64,000 nt of DNA from the NCBI GenBank assembly GCA_004193205.1, contig RZUM01000018.1, positions 1 through 64,000 of the forward strand, read 5' to 3'. Under the pieces are notes generated by a model. The model ran no database searches and was not told the origin of the DNA. It saw only the letters and a list, made by a program, of their open reading frames with translations. Positions 62,897 through 64,000 of this stretch are shown here, in pieces. The stretch is from Gordonia sediminis (GTDB lineage: Bacteria > Actinomycetota > Actinomycetes > Mycobacteriales > Mycobacteriaceae). The number at the start of each line of letters is the position of its first letter. The first letter of the stretch is position 1. Both the position numbers and the translations under genes were made by a program.

Positions 62897-63188
62897 CGAC
62901 CTGGTCATCGCCCGCAACCCGGACGCCGACTCCTCGCTGCCCTACCTCGTGCGAATCCCGCTCGGCCCCAACGGCATCATCCTCAAGGTCCGCGACACCT
63001 GGCCGCGCACAACCAAGGTCTACTGCCACCGCGCCGAGGAGTGGCCGGCCGACCAATACACCGCCGGGCCGACCAAATCACCGCCGGGCCGACCAATACA
63101 CCGCCGGGCCGACCAAATCACCGCCGGGCCGACCAAATCACCGCCGGGCCGACCAATTCACCGCTGGTCGAGTAGCCAGCGAGCGTAG
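62889..63188 (+). pseudogene. Truncated ERCC4-type gene ending in tandem repeats
   Basis: A 99-codon frame starting at the GTG at 62889 inside the isochorismate synthase stop. The first 53 residues ('ARNPDADSSLPYLVRIPLGP', 'VRDTWPRTTKVYCHRAEEWP') look like the N terminus of actinobacterial ERCC4-nuclease-domain proteins, which normally continue for a few hundred residues. Here the frame passes into six copies of a 20-base repeat and stops among extragenic palindromes; the nuclease part is absent. A deletion or insertion by repeats is the likely cause. I rely on memory of the family N terminus, so identification is moderate. Confidence 0.55.
63048..63167. repeat. 20-bp tandem repeat array
   Basis: Six copies of GCCGACCAAATCACCGCCGG (variants AATACA, AATTCA; last copy degenerate) start at 63048, 63068, 63088, 63108, 63128 and 63148. 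Because 20 is not a multiple of 3, the encoded peptide repeats only every 20 residues. The array has no spacers, so it is not a CRISPR. Confidence 0.9.
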
Positions 63189-63392
63189 CGAGCCAGCGTA
63201 TCGAGACCACCATCCGGACGAGTGGCCTCGATACGCCGCTCCTTCGTCGCGGCTACTCGACCAGCGGGTGAAGGCAAGTGGCCTCGATACGCCGCTCCTT
63301 CGTCGCGGCTACTCGACCAGCGGGTGAAGGCAAGTGGCCTCGATACGCGTCGGGCTCGCAGGCTCGCACGTCGCCACTCGACCAGCGGGTGG
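63164..63392. repeat. Extragenic palindromic repeat cluster before metZ
   Basis: One CTGGTCGAGTAG...CGTATCGAGACCA element (63164-63210) is followed by three direct copies of a 56-base unit beginning GTGGCCTCGATACG (63222, 63278, 63334; the third diverged). The units carry CTACTCGACCAGCGGG arms. The cluster lies between the truncated gene and metZ; no gene is seen here. Confidence 0.85.
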
Positions 63393-63418
63393 TGCAGCTA
63401 TTCGACCAGCAGGGTGAG

Positions 63419-64000
63419 TCAGCCGAGCGCCTGGTCGAGATCGGCCAGCAGATCCTCGACGCCCTCGAGTCCGACGGACAGACGCACCACGGAATCGGTG
63501 ACGCCGATCGCCGCGCGACCCTCCGGCCCCATGGCCCGGTGCGTCGTCGTCGCCGGATGCGTGATCAGCGACTTGGAGTCCCCGAGGTTGTTCGAGATGT
63601 CCACGATGCGCAGCGCGTTGAGCACCTCGAAGGCCCGCTTCTTGCCCTCGACGCCGTCGCGGTCGCCGATCTCGAAGGTGACGACCGTACCGCCGCCGGA
63701 CATCTGCTTGCGCGCCAGCTCGTACTGCGGATGGGACTTCAGGAACGGGTACTTGACCCACCGCACCCGCGGATCGGCCTCGAGGAACTCCGCGATCCGC
63801 AGCGCCGACGACACCGAGGCGTCGAGCCGCAGCCGCATCGTCTCCAGACCCTTGAGCATCGTCCACGCGTTGAAGGGGCTCAGCGCCGGACCGGTGTGGC
63901 GCATCAGCGTCTGCACCGGGCCGTCGATGTACTCCTTGGAGCCCAGGATCGCGCCGCCCATCACCCGGCCCTGACCGTCGATATGTTTGGTGCCGGAATA
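63419..64000 (-). CDS. metZ: O-succinylhomoserine sulfhydrylase, C-terminal part (runs off window)
   Basis: The C-terminal 194 codons of a PLP-dependent Cys/Met-metabolism enzyme. The PLP lysine motif 'YSGTKHIDGQGRVMGG' lies at the very edge of the window, followed by 'LMRHTGPALSPFNAWTMLKGLETMRLR', 'TFEIGDRDG' and the terminal 'SVVRLSVGLEGVEDLLADLDQAL'. The combination, including 'FNAWTMLKGLETM' and 'HRAMGPEGRAAIGV', fits the MetZ/MetB group; MetZ uses sulphide to make homocysteine. The N-terminal half lies beyond position 64000. Confidence 0.85.
   Translation of the reverse strand, partial: YSGTKHIDGQGRVMGGAILGSKEYIDGPVQTLMRHTGPALSPFNAWTMLKGLETMRLRLDASVSSALRIAEFLEADPRVRWVKYPFLKSHPQYELARKQMSGGGTVVTFEIGDRDGVEGKKRAFEVLNALRIVDISNNLGDSKSLITHPATTTHRAMGPEGRAAIGVTDSVVRLSVGLEGVEDLLADLDQALG

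Noticed and set aside
63048-63167. Regular repeats that could suggest a CRISPR array
   Set aside because: Units are directly adjacent at a 20-base period with no variable spacers and no cas genes nearby.

Overview
The window is high-GC actinobacterial DNA. Gene content and gene order point to a mycolic-acid actinomycete (Mycobacteriales), and most likely a Gordonia-like organism. The basis for this is a KstR2-type steroid ring-degradation cluster, a lysS-coaX-panD-panC-folK-folB-folP-folE-ftsH-hpt-tilS-dacB-ppa block in the same relative order as in Mycobacterium tuberculosis, frequent 4-base start/stop overlaps, GTG/TTG starts, and dispersed extragenic palindromes of the 'GGTCGAGTAG...CGTATCGAGACCA' type. 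The genus is an inference; no rRNA or tRNA gene is present to confirm it.

Layout. (1) 0.1-3.6 kb: arsenic resistance, with an ArsR divergent from an ArsI/CadI-type C-As lyase, and an arsR-acr3-arsC operon. (2) 3.7-8.5 kb: a CYP125-like P450, an acyl-CoA ligase, a gyrase-A-coil/GNAT fusion-like protein and small conserved proteins. (3) 8.5-24.2 kb: the steroid C/D-ring (HIP) catabolic cluster. It holds two SDRs, echA20-ipdA-ipdB-ipdC, an extra acyl-CoA ligase, kstR2, an aldehyde dehydrogenase, an unknown secreted protein, fadA6-ipdF-fadE30 and divergent fadD3. Three sites matching the KstR2 consensus AnCAAGnnCTTGnT (two with one mismatch) sit in the three expected promoter regions. (4) 24.3-28.7 kb: a membrane-anchored protein, an APH-like/P-loop kinase, lysS, and a cysteine-free rhodanese-fold protein preceded by a tiny Cys-rich leader ORF. 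(5) 29.0-39.6 kb: pantothenate/CoA and folate biosynthesis, FtsH and Hpt. (6) 39.8-42.8 kb: three tandem paralogous secreted/membrane proteins of unknown function, inserted between hpt and tilS. (7) 42.8-46.9 kb: tilS, a DUF2342 metalloprotease, dacB and ppa. (8) 48.6-56.7 kb: a LacI-controlled sugar-type catabolic locus (DUF6807/PmoA-like, two Gfo/Idh/MocA dehydrogenases, MHS transporter, DUF993 protein, TIM-barrel isomerase) with three near-identical operators. (9) 56.8-64 kb: MarR/MFS efflux, allantoicase, a SufS-like enzyme, isochorismate synthase, a truncated ERCC4-type gene ending in 20-bp tandem repeats, and the C-terminal part of metZ running off the edge.

The genes work together as follows. 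KstR2 represses conversion of the steroid-derived HIP acid, through FadD3, FadE30, IpdF, IpdC, EchA20, IpdAB and FadA6, into central acyl-CoAs. The ArsR proteins control arsenite efflux, arsenate reduction and methylarsenite demethylation. The LacI protein probably controls all three transcription units of the sugar locus. The most promising little-described systems are the DUF993/DUF6807 sugar locus, the triplicated hpt-tilS island and the Cys-leader/rhodanese unit.
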